Shown here piece after piece: positions 1 to 6,715 of a DNA stretch of 24,119 nt. This DNA is from Spartobacteria bacterium UBA5019 (lineage in GTDB: Bacteria > Verrucomicrobiota > Verrucomicrobiia > Chthoniobacterales > Terrimicrobiaceae). A model generated the notes under the pieces. That model saw only the letters and a program-made list of their open reading frames with translations, did not search any database and was not told where the DNA came from. Each line of letters opens with the position of its first letter. Within the stretch, counting starts at the first letter, position 1. The DNA lies in assembly GCA_002396485.1 (NCBI GenBank), contig DGXZ01000067.1, positions 55,236 to 79,354 of the forward strand, in the 5' to 3' direction. The translations under genes and the position numbers were made by a program.

Positions 1-56
1 GGTAGAGCAGAGGACTGAAAATCCTCGTGTCCCCGGTTCGATTCCGGGTCCAGCCA
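1..56 (+). tRNA. tRNA-Phe(GAA), 5' end outside the window
   Basis: This is the 3' part of a tRNA. The anticodon arm is GAGGA-CTGAAAA-TCCTC, which places anticodon GAA (Phe). The T arm is CCCGG-TTCGATT-CCGGG at 32-48, followed by seven acceptor bases TCCAGCC and discriminator A at 56. CCA is not encoded. The D arm is partly present; the 5' acceptor strand lies before base 1. tRNA genes are common island attachment sites, and a decayed transposase follows directly, but I found no second copy of this 3' end in the window. Confidence 0.93.
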
Positions 57-72
57 CTTCCCCTTAACCAGA

Positions 73-97
73 AAACGACTTTTGAAAAAAGTCGTTT
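73..97 (+). terminator. Hairpin after the tRNA, probable terminator
   Basis: A perfect 11-bp inverted repeat (AAACGACTTTT / AAAAGTCGTTT) with a 3-base GAA loop lies 17 bases after the tRNA. The arm ends in TTT, so it could act as a short intrinsic terminator, although the T run is brief. It could instead be a subterminal structure of the IS remnant that follows. The structure is certain, the role is inferred. Confidence 0.5.
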
Positions 98-127
98 CGC
101 GCGGGAAGGCAGGCGCACAGTGGTGAT

Positions 128-1063
128 GTGAACAAAACCGACACCGCCCACGCCGCACAAAACGAGACACTTCATTTCAACCCGCTTTTCGGTTCTGAAG
201 AGCTGAAATTGCAGACGACGCCGAAGGCGGAGACGCCGTTTGCCGGGATGGCATCGTTTTTTGCGTGGCTGGGAGCTCTGGAGTTTCCCAAGCGGGTTGC
301 GGCGGTGATGCCTTTTGAATACCGCTCGCCTAATGCGATAGCGCCAGAGCAGACACTGATGGCGTTCATCAGCGCGGTGGTCGTGGGAGCAGCGAGCCGG
401 TTTGCGCACGCGGGATGGCTGCGGCACGGCACGGCGTTCCATGCACTCTTGGGAGTGAGGCGCTTTCCGGCGGAAGATGCGATCCGGAGGTTTTTTCATC
501 GTTTCACGCAGGCACACATCGAGGCCTTCTGGTGTCCACTGTGGCGTTGGATGCTGAAGTTGTTGGAGGCTTCGAAGGAGGGGTTTTCGTTGGACTTGGA
601 TTCGACGGTGTTTTCTCGTGAGGGAGGACAGGAGGGGCGGCACAGGGTTATAATCCGAGGCGACCAGGCCGCAGAAGCCATCATCCGATTCTGGCGGTGC
701 TGGCGGAGATGCGTTTTGTTTTGCACGCGTGGTTGCGGTCGGGAAACACGGGGGCGGCATTCCTCGGGGTGGTGTTGAGTTTCAACCTGCTGTCGCTTTA
801 CTAAGCAGGGTTGACGCAGGAGAGCGGGTATCGCAAGCCCTCGACATTGCGGACGGCGGTGTTCGTGGGTGGGGCGGATTTTGGGACGAAAGGGGCGGGA
901 TGCTGTGCAGAGGTTCTCGGAAAGTTGGGTTGGCCTCAAAAAGCACATTCCATTGATAAAAAGTGCTTTGAAAGCCATGAAACCAATCGCGCCGTTTTTG
1001 CCCAAGCCGCCGGGAGAGCGGGAGCTTTTGGTTGATCTGGCGTGCGGGGGTTGCGCGATTTAG
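128..1063 (+). pseudogene. Decayed IS1380-family transposase
   Basis: The frame from GTG 128 encodes an N-terminal transposase region with the family's 'LDLDSTVF' catalytic-Asp segment and then 'GGQEG' (about 589-640). Near 640 the frame is lost. The expected continuation 'GYNPRRPGRRSHHPILAV' followed by 'LHAWLRSGNTG' is read in another frame from about 646. It then jumps to the C-terminal 'LSFNLLSLY', with a TAA at 802-804 where CAA would be expected. 'PSTLRTAVFVGGA' follows, then another frame change near 870 to 'LGRKGRDAVQRFSESW' and the end at 1063. IS1380 transposases are usually over 400 residues; about 150 residues of the central catalytic region are missing. Two frameshifts, one nonsense codon and a deletion make it inactive. 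I could not define its inverted repeats. Confidence 0.85.
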
Positions 1064-1326
1064 AGCGGGAGTCCAGGTAGCGATTTCAGTTCAATCGCCG
1101 GATTAGGGTTAACAAGGGAAAATAGCTGCAGATTTCCAAGGAGGAGGGCAGAACCACCACGGCGTCATGCGACTTGACCGCAGAAGAAACACTTTAAAAC
1201 CCTTCGGAATTTGACATCCGAAATGCGTGACATTTTTATATACTTGTTTTTCAATGAAGATTAGTGATTTATCCATAATCTTTAATTCCAAACCAGGCAA
1301 GACCCTACCTTTTTGAAGCTTAAACT
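1064..1326. other. Intergenic stretch, no gene recognised
   Basis: This holds the presumed right end of the IS remnant and the region downstream of the - strand toxin gene. A small inverted repeat TTCGGA/TCCGAA at 1203-1222 is followed, on the - strand, by GGGTTTT. It could be a weak terminator for the - strand TA operon about 105 bases after its stop. Short open frames here lack recognisable domains. Confidence 0.4.
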
Positions 1327-1704
1327 TTATGTCCACAGAACTGCCACGGGATAATTCTCAAACTTTCCGTCATGGGTGATGATGGTAACCCCCTCGCACT
1401 GGGCTTGAGCGATGAGCATGCGGTCGAAGGGGTCAGCGTGGTAGTCCGGCAGATTCTGCATAGCCTCTCCATGCGTATAGCGAAGAGGAAGTTCAAGCAA
1501 GCCACGAGATCTGATTTCCGCTGCAAGGCCATCCGGCGCATCCAATTTTCCCAGTTTCTTTTTAATTGCGATTTCCACCGCCGTCACCGAACTGACATAA
1601 ACGGATTTATTGGGGTTTTGGATGATTCTCGTTGCCTTTTCGTTGAGCCGAGCAGGGTCTGCAAGCATCCATAGGAAAACATGGGTGTCGAGGAGGTAGT
1701 TCAT
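1327..1704 (-). CDS. vapC: VapC-like PIN-domain toxin
   Basis: A 125-residue PIN-domain protein, a predicted Mg2+-dependent RNase of the VapC toxin type. The acidic residues expected in the active site are visible: D6 in 'LLDTHVFLW', E44 in 'VEIAIKKKLGKL', D91 and D94 in 'HADPFDRMLIAQA', and D112 in 'IITHD'. Length and motifs are typical and the gene looks intact. Its start overlaps the stop of the upstream antitoxin gene by four bases, the usual translational coupling in TA operons. The RNA target cannot be told from sequence. Confidence 0.93.
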   Translation of the reverse strand: MNYLLDTHVFLWMLADPARLNEKATRIIQNPNKSVYVSSVTAVEIAIKKKLGKLDAPDGLAAEIRSRGLLELPLRYTHGEAMQNLPDYHADPFDRMLIAQAQCEGVTIITHDGKFENYPVAVLWT

Positions 1705-1934
1705 GACCCGTGAAAGAGAGTTTCCACACGCGCGTCTTCGGCATCGAAATCCTCGCTGATACGAATGCGCCCCTCAAAACCTCCCAGCTGGCGGCTTTCT
1801 TGGGCGGGCGTATAGGCTGAGAGCTTCACAAGCGGCTTGCCGTGTTTTGCTAGTAAAATACACTCACCTGCAACAGCTTCTTCAATGAGCCGGGATAAAT
1901 GCGTTTTGGCTTCTTGAACATTAATCACTTTCAT
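1701..1934 (-). CDS. Phd/YefM-type antitoxin
   Basis: A 77-residue antitoxin. The N-terminal 'MKVINVQEAKTHLSRLIEEA' followed by 'AKHGKPLVKLSAY' is the Phd/YefM DNA-binding fold. The acidic C-terminus ('EDFDAEDARVE') should bind and neutralise the PIN toxin encoded just downstream. Members of the family also repress their own promoter. No Shine-Dalgarno precedes the ATG, and a consensus -35 with a possible -10 lies so close that the mRNA may be leaderless. The pair is transcribed away from the SDR gene at 2222. Confidence 0.92.
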   Translation of the reverse strand: MKVINVQEAKTHLSRLIEEAVAGECILLAKHGKPLVKLSAYTPAQESRQLGGFEGRIRISEDFDAEDARVETLFHGS

Positions 1935-1940
1935 TCAAAA

Positions 1941-1969
1941 AATCTGGTCTGCATTGGTTGATTTGTCAA
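1941..1969 (-). promoter_or_regulatory. Candidate leaderless promoter of the - strand TA operon
   Basis: Read on the - strand: TTGACA (1969-1964), a 17-base spacer, CAGATT (1946-1941), then 6 bases to the ATG at 1934. The -35 is perfect and the -10 is weak. The expected start point falls at or beside the start codon, and no ribosome-binding site is visible. Confidence 0.5.
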
Positions 1970-2221
1970 GGGGAGGGAACACAATTTTTACAGTGGATCA
2001 TCCGAGCTCATCAGCAACCGCGCCCCGTCCGTGGATTGCTTAAAACTGCCGCACAGCGGCTACCCCATCGTCAGGATTTTTGTGCTCTCGAAGGCGAGGC
2101 AGTGGTTTTTCTGGTCTTTTCAAACTTCAAAGGCCGACCGCGAAGGTTTCGTTTTTTGATTCTGAAAAATGACTATGTTTTTGCTGTTTCTATTCGGGCG
2201 ATATTATGGAATGCATTTGAT

Positions 2222-3154
2222 ATGAAAATCCTCGTCACCGGCGGTGCCGGCTATCTCGGTTCCGTCCTTGTTCCTCAACTCCTCGCTGCCGGGCATTCCG
2301 TAACAGTGCTGGACAGCTTCATGTTTCGGCAGACATCGCTTGCGGATTGCTGTGCCTCCGATGCATTTGATGTGATTCGTGGCGACTGTCGCGATGAGCG
2401 TTTGCTGGCAGGCTTGGTTGCCAAGCACGATGTCTTTATACCACTTGCGGCTTTGGTGGGGGCTCCGCTTTGCGACAGGGACGCACTGGGCGCAATATCG
2501 ATCAACCGCGACGCCGTGCGCTTGTTGTGCCGCCTCGCCTCGCCCTCGCAGCGGATTCTCATGCCTGTGACCAACAGCGGGTATGGCATCGGGCAGCCTG
2601 GCGTTTCCTGCACGGAGGAATCGCCGCTCAAGCCGATTTCTCTCTACGGCACCAGCAAGGTTGAGGCCGAGCTGGCTGTGCTGGAGCGGGAAAATAGCAT
2701 CAGTTTCCGCCTCGCCACCGTCTTCGGCATGGCCCCTCGCATGCGGCTCGACTTGCTCGTGAACGACTTCGTCTATCGCGCTGTGAACGACCGCGCGCTG
2801 GTCATCTTCGAGGGCCATTTCAAGCGGAACTACATCCACATCCGTGATGTCGCCCGCGCCTTTTTGCATGGGTTGGAAAATTTCGAGACCATGCGCGGCC
2901 GTGCTTACAATGTGGGTTTGGAAGATGCCAATCTCACGAAGCTGGAACTTTGCGCAGTGATTCAAAAACATCTGCCCAAATTCGTGTATCTCGAAGCCCC
3001 GATCGGCGAGGATCCCGACAAGCGCGATTACATCGTTTCGAACCAGCGCATTCTCTCCACAGGCTGGGCTCCAGAGTGGACGCTCGATCGCGGCATCTGC
3101 GAACTCATTAAGGGCTACACCATCTTAAAAAACAGCGTCTACGCGAATGTGTAA
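2222..3154 (+). CDS. NAD-dependent extended SDR, sugar-nucleotide epimerase/dehydratase family
   Basis: A 310-residue extended short-chain dehydrogenase/reductase. The Rossmann motif 'TGGAGYLG' is at residues 6-13, S119 lies in 'NSGYG', and Y142/K146 form YxxxK in 'YGTSK'. I start it at ATG 2222 because the glycine motif then lies at the N-terminus; the frame is open back to 1958 but that part resembles nothing. The Asp-Glu pair of nucleotide-sugar 4,6-dehydratases is absent (NSGYG instead of STDEVYG), so an epimerase or reductase is more likely. It shares the 'PRxRLDLxxNDFV' segment with the SDR at 14971. The substrate is unknown; a sugar nucleotide is inferred from the neighbours. It sits between two TA modules. 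Confidence 0.88.
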   Translation: MKILVTGGAGYLGSVLVPQLLAAGHSVTVLDSFMFRQTSLADCCASDAFDVIRGDCRDERLLAGLVAKHDVFIPLAALVGAPLCDRDALGAISINRDAVRLLCRLASPSQRILMPVTNSGYGIGQPGVSCTEESPLKPISLYGTSKVEAELAVLERENSISFRLATVFGMAPRMRLDLLVNDFVYRAVNDRALVIFEGHFKRNYIHIRDVARAFLHGLENFETMRGRAYNVGLEDANLTKLELCAVIQKHLPKFVYLEAPIGEDPDKRDYIVSNQRILSTGWAPEWTLDRGICELIKGYTILKNSVYANV

Positions 3155-3176
3155 AACTGATTCCGAATAGACTAAC

Positions 3177-3204
3177 TTGACTAACCTCTGCTTGTCTTTA
3201 AAGT
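3177..3204 (+). promoter_or_regulatory. Candidate leaderless promoter of the second TA operon
   Basis: TTGACT (3177-3182), 16 bases, TAAAGT (3199-3204), then 6 bases to the ATG at 3211. No Shine-Dalgarno lies between. GACTAAC occurs twice (3170-3176, 3179-3185) across the -35 and could be a repressor site. Confidence 0.45.
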
Positions 3205-3210
3205 TCGCAC

Positions 3211-3450
3211 ATGACTATTACCGTCCACGAGGCGAAAACCCATCTCTCCCGCTATCTTGTGGAAGTGGAAAACGGGTTGGAAATCCTCATCGCGCGCGGC
3301 AAGAAGCCCGTGGCACGACTCGTGCCCTTGAAGGAAAAACCAGTCGCCCAGCGGCCCAATGTTGGTGAAATGATAGACAAGCCATTCCACATCCCAGACT
3401 CTGCATTCGCTCCGTTGAGTGATAAGGAGCTTGCCGAATGGAGGCTATGA
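3211..3450 (+). CDS. Phd/YefM-type antitoxin
   Basis: A 79-residue antitoxin: 'MTITVHEAKTHLSRYLVEVENG' then 'IARGKKPVARLVPL' is the Phd/YefM N-terminal DNA-binding fold. The C-terminal half ('IPDSAFAPLSDKELAEW') should wrap the toxin. It resembles the antitoxin at 1701-1934 in the first 45 residues, but the C-terminal halves differ, which suggests separate acquisition or partner-specific divergence. The stop overlaps the toxin start at 3447. Confidence 0.92.
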   Translation: MTITVHEAKTHLSRYLVEVENGLEILIARGKKPVARLVPLKEKPVAQRPNVGEMIDKPFHIPDSAFAPLSDKELAEWRL

Positions 3451-3830
3451 ATTGCCTGCTCGATACATGCGTTTTTCTTTGGCTTGCCCTCGAGCCGGCC
3501 AGACTCTCCAAGCGTGCTGTCGAAGCGATCAACACTGCTCCCAAGCGCTTTTTCAGCTCGGCCGGGCTCATGGAAATCGCAATCAAGCACTCGGCTGGCA
3601 AGCTCCCGCTTCCAGAGAATCCCCGCGCATGGGCCTCTTATCGTCTGGCATTTTTTCAGGTCGATCTTTTGCCGATGGACTCTGAAGTTATTTTTCTGAG
3701 CGGCGAGCTGCCGCGCGTGCATTCAGATTCGTTCGACAGATTGATTGCTGCTGAATCCATCTACCATCGAGTGCCGGTTGTTACTCCCGACGAGCCATTT
3801 TCGGCACTCGGGGCTCAGCGCGTTTGGTGA
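3447..3830 (+). CDS. vapC: VapC-like PIN-domain toxin
   Basis: A 127-residue PIN-domain RNase. Expected acidic residues are D6 ('LLDTCVFLWL'), E43 ('LMEIAIKHSAGKL'), D94 and D97 ('HSDSFDRLIAAES') and D115 ('VVTPD'). I prefer ATG 3447 over the in-frame ATG at 3438. It gives the family's usual N-terminus and an ATGA overlap with the antitoxin stop. GGAGG at 3441-3445 would be very close as a ribosome-binding site, so coupling probably drives translation. It looks intact. Confidence 0.91.
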   Translation: MNCLLDTCVFLWLALEPARLSKRAVEAINTAPKRFFSSAGLMEIAIKHSAGKLPLPENPRAWASYRLAFFQVDLLPMDSEVIFLSGELPRVHSDSFDRLIAAESIYHRVPVVTPDEPFSALGAQRVW

Positions 3831-3837
3831 TGAATCG

Positions 3838-3877
3838 TTGCCTTTTAATTTTTTCATGATACTTTATCTCTCATGAA
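3838..3877 (+). promoter_or_regulatory. Candidate leaderless promoter and operator of the third TA operon
   Basis: TTGCCT (3838-3843), 16 bases, then an extended -10 'TGATACTTT' with the hexamer at 3860-3865, and 7 bases to the ATG at 3873. A perfect 7-bp inverted repeat, TTCATGA (3853-3859) and TCATGAA (3871-3877), straddles the -10 and the start codon. That is where a self-repressing antitoxin could bind. The repeat is seen; the function is inferred. Confidence 0.42.
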
Positions 3878-4115
3878 TTCGATCACTGTTGCCGACCTTC
3901 GGAATCGCTTTGCAGATGTCTCCACCGCGATCCGCCATGGGGAAAAGTTGCTCATCACGATGCGAGGCGTTCCTTTCGCCACCTTGGCACCCTTGGGAAA
4001 GCCTGTGAAAGCAAAACTGGAATGGCCCGACCGCTCGGCCTGGCGGGCGCGGATTTTTCCGAAAGCGGCCACAATGGATTCTGGCATTCTCGACTACGAC
4101 CGGGGTGAAACATGA
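3873..4115 (+). CDS. Phd/YefM-type antitoxin
   Basis: An 80-residue protein with the Phd/YefM pattern: 'MNSITVADLRNRFADVSTAIRHGEKLLIT' followed by 'RGVPFATLAPLGKP'. The C-terminal part carries 'DRSAWRARIFPK' and an acidic tail. It overlaps the next PIN gene by four bases (ATGA at 4112-4115), which supports the TA pairing. It differs clearly in sequence from the two preceding antitoxins. Confidence 0.87.
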   Translation: MNSITVADLRNRFADVSTAIRHGEKLLITMRGVPFATLAPLGKPVKAKLEWPDRSAWRARIFPKAATMDSGILDYDRGET

Positions 4116-4585
4116 CGGCGAATTACGCGGACACCGGCATCCTTTTGAAATCCTATGTGCTGGAGGCAAATTCCAACGAGGCAGAGTTCACGCTGCGAGA
4201 GATGGGGGCCCCTTTCTGCTACTCCCAGATCCACGGCCTCGAAATTTCGAATGCGATCCGATTGAAAGTATTCCGCCGGGAAATCACAGCAGCCCAAGCT
4301 TCTGCGGCCCTTCGGGCATTCCGTGCGGATCTTGACAAGGGGCTTCTCGAGCGATCCGCCGCAGTGCTGCCAGCTATTTTCCTGCGCGCTGAAAAACTTT
4401 CCGAAAAACACTCGGCAAAACTAGGCACACGCAGTCTCGATTTGTTGCATGTCGCCGCAGCGCTGGAGTCCGGCTGCAAGCGCTTCGCCTCCCTTGATGC
4501 CAGGCAGCGTGAATGCGCCAGGCTGGAAACATTGGAGTTGCACCCTGCCGAGATTCCCCGTGATGTCGGGACTGAAAAGCCATGA
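4112..4585 (+). CDS. vapC: PIN-domain toxin of the VapC type
   Basis: A 157-residue PIN protein of a different subgroup from its neighbours, with 'YADTGILLKSYVLE' at the N-terminus. Expected acidic residues are D7, E44 ('HGLEISNAIR'), D110 ('RSLDLLHVAAA') and D129 ('ASLDARQ'). It is a predicted Mg2+-dependent RNase toxin and looks complete. Its stop overlaps the start of the guanylyltransferase gene at 4582 by four bases, so this TA operon is translationally joined to a sugar gene. Confidence 0.91.
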   Translation: MTANYADTGILLKSYVLEANSNEAEFTLREMGAPFCYSQIHGLEISNAIRLKVFRREITAAQASAALRAFRADLDKGLLERSAAVLPAIFLRAEKLSEKHSAKLGTRSLDLLHVAAALESGCKRFASLDARQRECARLETLELHPAEIPRDVGTEKP

Positions 4586-5343
4586 GCGCCACCGAATCCC
4601 TCCCTCTCTTCGGCATCGATGTTGCCATCCTCGTTGGCGGGCTCGGCACACGGTTGCGCGGCGTGGTGGATAATGTGCCGAAGCCGCTCGCCCCAGTTCT
4701 TGGCAGGCCATTTCTTTTCTACCTGCTCGATATGCTTGCTCTTCGCGGAGCGCGCTCCGTCACGCTCTGCAGTGGTTACATGGCCGATTTAGTTCAGGAA
4801 AAAACCGGCTCCGAGTGGATGGGAATGCCGGTCCACCATTCGATAGAAAAAAAGCCGATGGGCACCGCAGGCGCGCTCGCGCTGGCGAAGAAATTTTTGC
4901 AAAGCGAGCGCGTTCTGATCATGAATGGCGACACTTGGTTCGAGCCGGATTTTAAGGCCTTTGCCGAAGCAGCAGAGGGTTCAGATTTTTGCATTGCCGC
5001 CGCACAGGTGCCCGATGCCTCGCGCTACGGCACGCTGGAATGGGACGCAGATGGCTGCCTCATTTCCTTCAAAGAAAAATCCGATTCTCCCGCTTCCGGC
5101 AGTATCAATGCGGGTGTGTATTTCGTTTCACAAAAACTTTTGGCGTCTCTCCGTATTGAGCCTCTTTCGCTCGAGAGGACTGTTCTGCCCGAGCTCACTA
5201 GGGAGCGTCACGTAAAGGTTTTGCCCTCGGATGCCCCGTTTCTCGATATTGGCATTCCCTCCGACTACGCCGCTGCCGTCGGCTTCTTCGAGCGCCTTGG
5301 AATGGCGCCAGACCCGATGTGCCCTGACCTTCCGCCTCATTGA
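4582..5343 (+). CDS. hddC: HddC-like sugar-1-phosphate nucleotidyltransferase
   Basis: A 253-residue NTP_transferase protein, most like D-glycero-D-manno-heptose 1-phosphate guanylyltransferases, which make GDP-heptose from heptose-1-phosphate. The signature 'VGGLGTRL' is at 18-25, 'PKPLAPVLGRP' at 33-43, the metal-binding 'NGDTWF' at 115-120, and later 'SINAGVYF' and 'DIGIPSDY'. The length is normal. The other genes of the heptose route (gmhA, the hddA kinase, gmhB) are not in this window, so a different sugar-1-phosphate or nucleotide is possible. The ATGA overlap with the preceding PIN toxin is unusual for a biosynthetic gene. Confidence 0.82.
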   Translation: MSATESLPLFGIDVAILVGGLGTRLRGVVDNVPKPLAPVLGRPFLFYLLDMLALRGARSVTLCSGYMADLVQEKTGSEWMGMPVHHSIEKKPMGTAGALALAKKFLQSERVLIMNGDTWFEPDFKAFAEAAEGSDFCIAAAQVPDASRYGTLEWDADGCLISFKEKSDSPASGSINAGVYFVSQKLLASLRIEPLSLERTVLPELTRERHVKVLPSDAPFLDIGIPSDYAAAVGFFERLGMAPDPMCPDLPPH

Positions 5344-5368
5344 CTCCCCGCTTTGTCAAACATAGTGT
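5340..5368 (+). promoter_or_regulatory. Weak candidate promoter of the orphan antitoxin
   Basis: TTGACT (5340-5345) overlaps the stop codon of the preceding gene. After 17 bases comes TAGTGT (5363-5368), then 9 bases to the GTG at 5378. The -10 is poor. It is listed because it fits the spacing of the other antitoxin promoters in the window. Confidence 0.25.
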
Positions 5369-5377
5369 TAGACATCC

Positions 5378-5653
5378 GTGAAAACTGTCACCGCCCGAGA
5401 ATTCTACCATTCCTCGAAACTCGTTGACGATCTCCACGCTGGAGACCAACTCGTTGTCACCGCCAATGGCAAACCCAAGTTCGTTGTCTCGCATGTCGGT
5501 AGCCGTCCTAAAATGACACGTGAACTCGCGGAGTCGCTGGCGATTGATGCTGGAAGCCTGCGGGATTTCGACTCTGTGGCCTTCTTACGTTCCCTTAAAA
5601 GTGACGGCCTGCGCAGACGCCTTCTGGTGGGTGGCTTACAAAAATTCCAGTGA
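5378..5653 (+). CDS. Orphan Phd-like antitoxin
   Basis: A 91-residue protein starting at GTG 5378. 'MKTVTAREFYHSSKLVDDLHAGDQLVVTANGKP' then 'KFVVSHVG' fits the Phd/YefM N-terminal fold, and a helical, charged C-terminus follows. No toxin is encoded next to it: 5654-5744 has no PIN, RelE or MazF motif, and the next gene is an antitoxin of another family with its own toxin. It may be a solitary antitoxin left after toxin loss, or it may work with a toxin elsewhere. Confidence 0.72.
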   Translation: MKTVTAREFYHSSKLVDDLHAGDQLVVTANGKPKFVVSHVGSRPKMTRELAESLAIDAGSLRDFDSVAFLRSLKSDGLRRRLLVGGLQKFQ

Positions 5654-5709
5654 TCGGCACCCCCTCAGTTTCGATTTGCTTTCTCCTTGCTCTTCACAAA
5701 CTTTTCTGC

Positions 5710-5737
5710 TTGCCTCGTGTCCTCATTCGTGTATACA
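5710..5737 (+). promoter_or_regulatory. Candidate leaderless promoter of the fourth TA operon
   Basis: TTGCCT (5710-5715), 16 bases, TATACA (5732-5737), then 7 bases to the ATG at 5745. There is no Shine-Dalgarno before the ATG. Hexamers and spacing match the promoter at 3838. Confidence 0.5.
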
Positions 5738-5744
5738 TGAACCT

Positions 5745-5975
5745 ATGAAAACCATCACGCTTGATGATATCGCTTATTGCAGGCTAAAATCATGGAAAAA
5801 AAGTCATAATGAATCGTTTTCGTCGGTTGTAAAGCGAGTGTTACCCGAGCCAGCAACGCTTGGTGCTTTCCTGAATTTCGTTGAGACACATCAGACCCGG
5901 TCACTACCATCCAATGCAGTGTTCGAGGAGGCTGTTGAGAATTGTTCCAGCGCGAAGCAAGATCCATGGATTTAA
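5745..5975 (+). CDS. vapB: VapB-type antitoxin (DUF217 family)
   Basis: A 76-residue protein. 'MKTITLDDIAYCRLKSWKKSHNESFSSVVKRVL' matches the short VapB antitoxin family (PF02697/DUF217), a ribbon-helix-helix-like N-terminus with the typical 'ESFSxVxxR' segment. ATG 5745 is chosen because the motif begins there. Its last ten bases overlap the toxin start (ATG 5966). It belongs to a different antitoxin family from the Phd-type genes nearby. Confidence 0.85.
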   Translation: MKTITLDDIAYCRLKSWKKSHNESFSSVVKRVLPEPATLGAFLNFVETHQTRSLPSNAVFEEAVENCSSAKQDPWI

Positions 5976-6361
5976 TTGCTGACACATCCTATTTGATCGG
6001 TCTCTGGCGAGGTCAGGCATGGGCGACAACCTACGCTGCGGCCAATTCTTCAAAGTCCCTTGGAATTCCATGGATTGTTCTTGGAGAATTTTGGCACGGA
6101 TCAGTTCGTGCCGGCCATGATGTGAAAACGGTTAGCGAGTTCCTCGCGGTTGGCCTTTCGATCATCGACCCCGTGCCAGTGATTCCGGTGTATGCCCACA
6201 TTTGCGCTAAGATCCAGTTTGAGCCGGTTTACAAACTCATTGGCCAAAATGACCTCTGGATCGCCTCCGTTGCAGTCGCCCTTGACAAACCACTTCTTTC
6301 ACGCAACCGACGTCATTTTGAAAGCATTCCCAACCTTCGCTTAGAGGTTCTCCAACCGTGA
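5966..6361 (+). CDS. vapC: VapC PIN-domain toxin
   Basis: A 131-residue PIN-domain RNase. Expected active-site residues are D6 ('LIADTSYLIGLW'), E41 ('VLGEFWHG') and D96 ('IGQNDLWIASVA'), with 'LLSRNRRHF' near the end, where Asn commonly replaces the fourth acidic residue in this subgroup. ATG 5966 lies inside the last codons of vapB and gives the normal N-terminus; an upstream in-frame start would add unrelated residues. It looks intact. Confidence 0.91.
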   Translation: MDLIADTSYLIGLWRGQAWATTYAAANSSKSLGIPWIVLGEFWHGSVRAGHDVKTVSEFLAVGLSIIDPVPVIPVYAHICAKIQFEPVYKLIGQNDLWIASVAVALDKPLLSRNRRHFESIPNLRLEVLQP

Positions 6362-6407
6362 CCGCATGCACCGCCGGCCTCCCCATTTGGAAAGGGAAGG
6401 AATAGAA

Positions 6408-6626
6408 ATGCCAAACCCTCCTGAAATCAAGCCTGCCCGGCCGCTCTCGCTGCTCTCGGTTGTCATCCCCGCGCGCGACGAGGAGGGTTGCATCGCCTCC
6501 ACCATCGAGCACCTGCAGCTCGAGCTTTCGCTACGCAGCGTTCCCCACGAAATCGTCGTGGTGGACGACGGTTCCACCGACTCCACTTGGCAGATTCTCC
6601 AAATTCTCATGAAAGTAATCGACTGA
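6408..6626 (+). pseudogene. N-terminal stump of a family-2 glycosyltransferase
   Basis: A 72-residue frame with 'LSVVIPARDEEGCIASTIEHL' and 'HEIVVVDDGSTDSTWQIL'. This is the nucleotide-binding start of a GT-A fold GT2 enzyme of the dolichol-phosphate-mannose-synthase type. AAGGGAAGG about 8 bases upstream of the ATG is a good ribosome-binding site. The frame then ends abruptly in 'MKVID', losing the DxD and acceptor regions of a protein normally over 230 residues. Base composition becomes AT-rich right after the stop, which suggests a deletion or insertion junction. It is almost certainly non-functional. Confidence 0.83.
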
Positions 6627-6687
6627 CGATTAGCTCAAAACTTCCGATTATTTTGCACTCTTAATTTTTTCTTGTGTTCTTTTCAGA

Positions 6688-6715
6688 TTGAAAGATCGTT
6701 TAAAAAATTTATAAG
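6688..6715 (+). promoter_or_regulatory. Probable promoter of the polysaccharide operon
   Basis: TTGAAA (6688-6693), a 16-base spacer and TATAAG (6710-6715) match five of six bases in each sigma-70 hexamer. They lie in an AT-rich stretch 18 bases before the ATG at 6734. This is the largest gap before the tightly packed + strand run to 19660. Confidence 0.55.

Noticed and set aside
60..1125. Terminal inverted repeats of the IS1380 remnant
   Set aside because: 'CCCTTAACC' near 61 and 'GGGTTAACAAGGG' near 1107 are loosely complementary, but the match is too short and gapped to call element ends.
1109..1336. A 75-codon - strand frame downstream of the first PIN toxin
   Set aside because: No domain, no ribosome-binding site, and it runs into what is probably IS-derived sequence; the peptide looks random.
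1958..2221. An 88-residue N-terminal extension of the SDR
   Set aside because: The extension resembles nothing and would put the Rossmann glycine motif 90 residues from the N-terminus; ATG 2222 gives the normal start.
2204..2971. A 255-codon - strand open frame opposite the SDR gene
   Set aside because: No domain, and it mirrors the codon pattern of the + strand SDR, whose motifs are clear. Similar - strand frames at 13041-13835 and 17450-18403 were rejected for the same reason.
5654..5744. A toxin remnant for the orphan antitoxin
   Set aside because: All frames are short and show no PIN, RelE/ParE or MazF motif.
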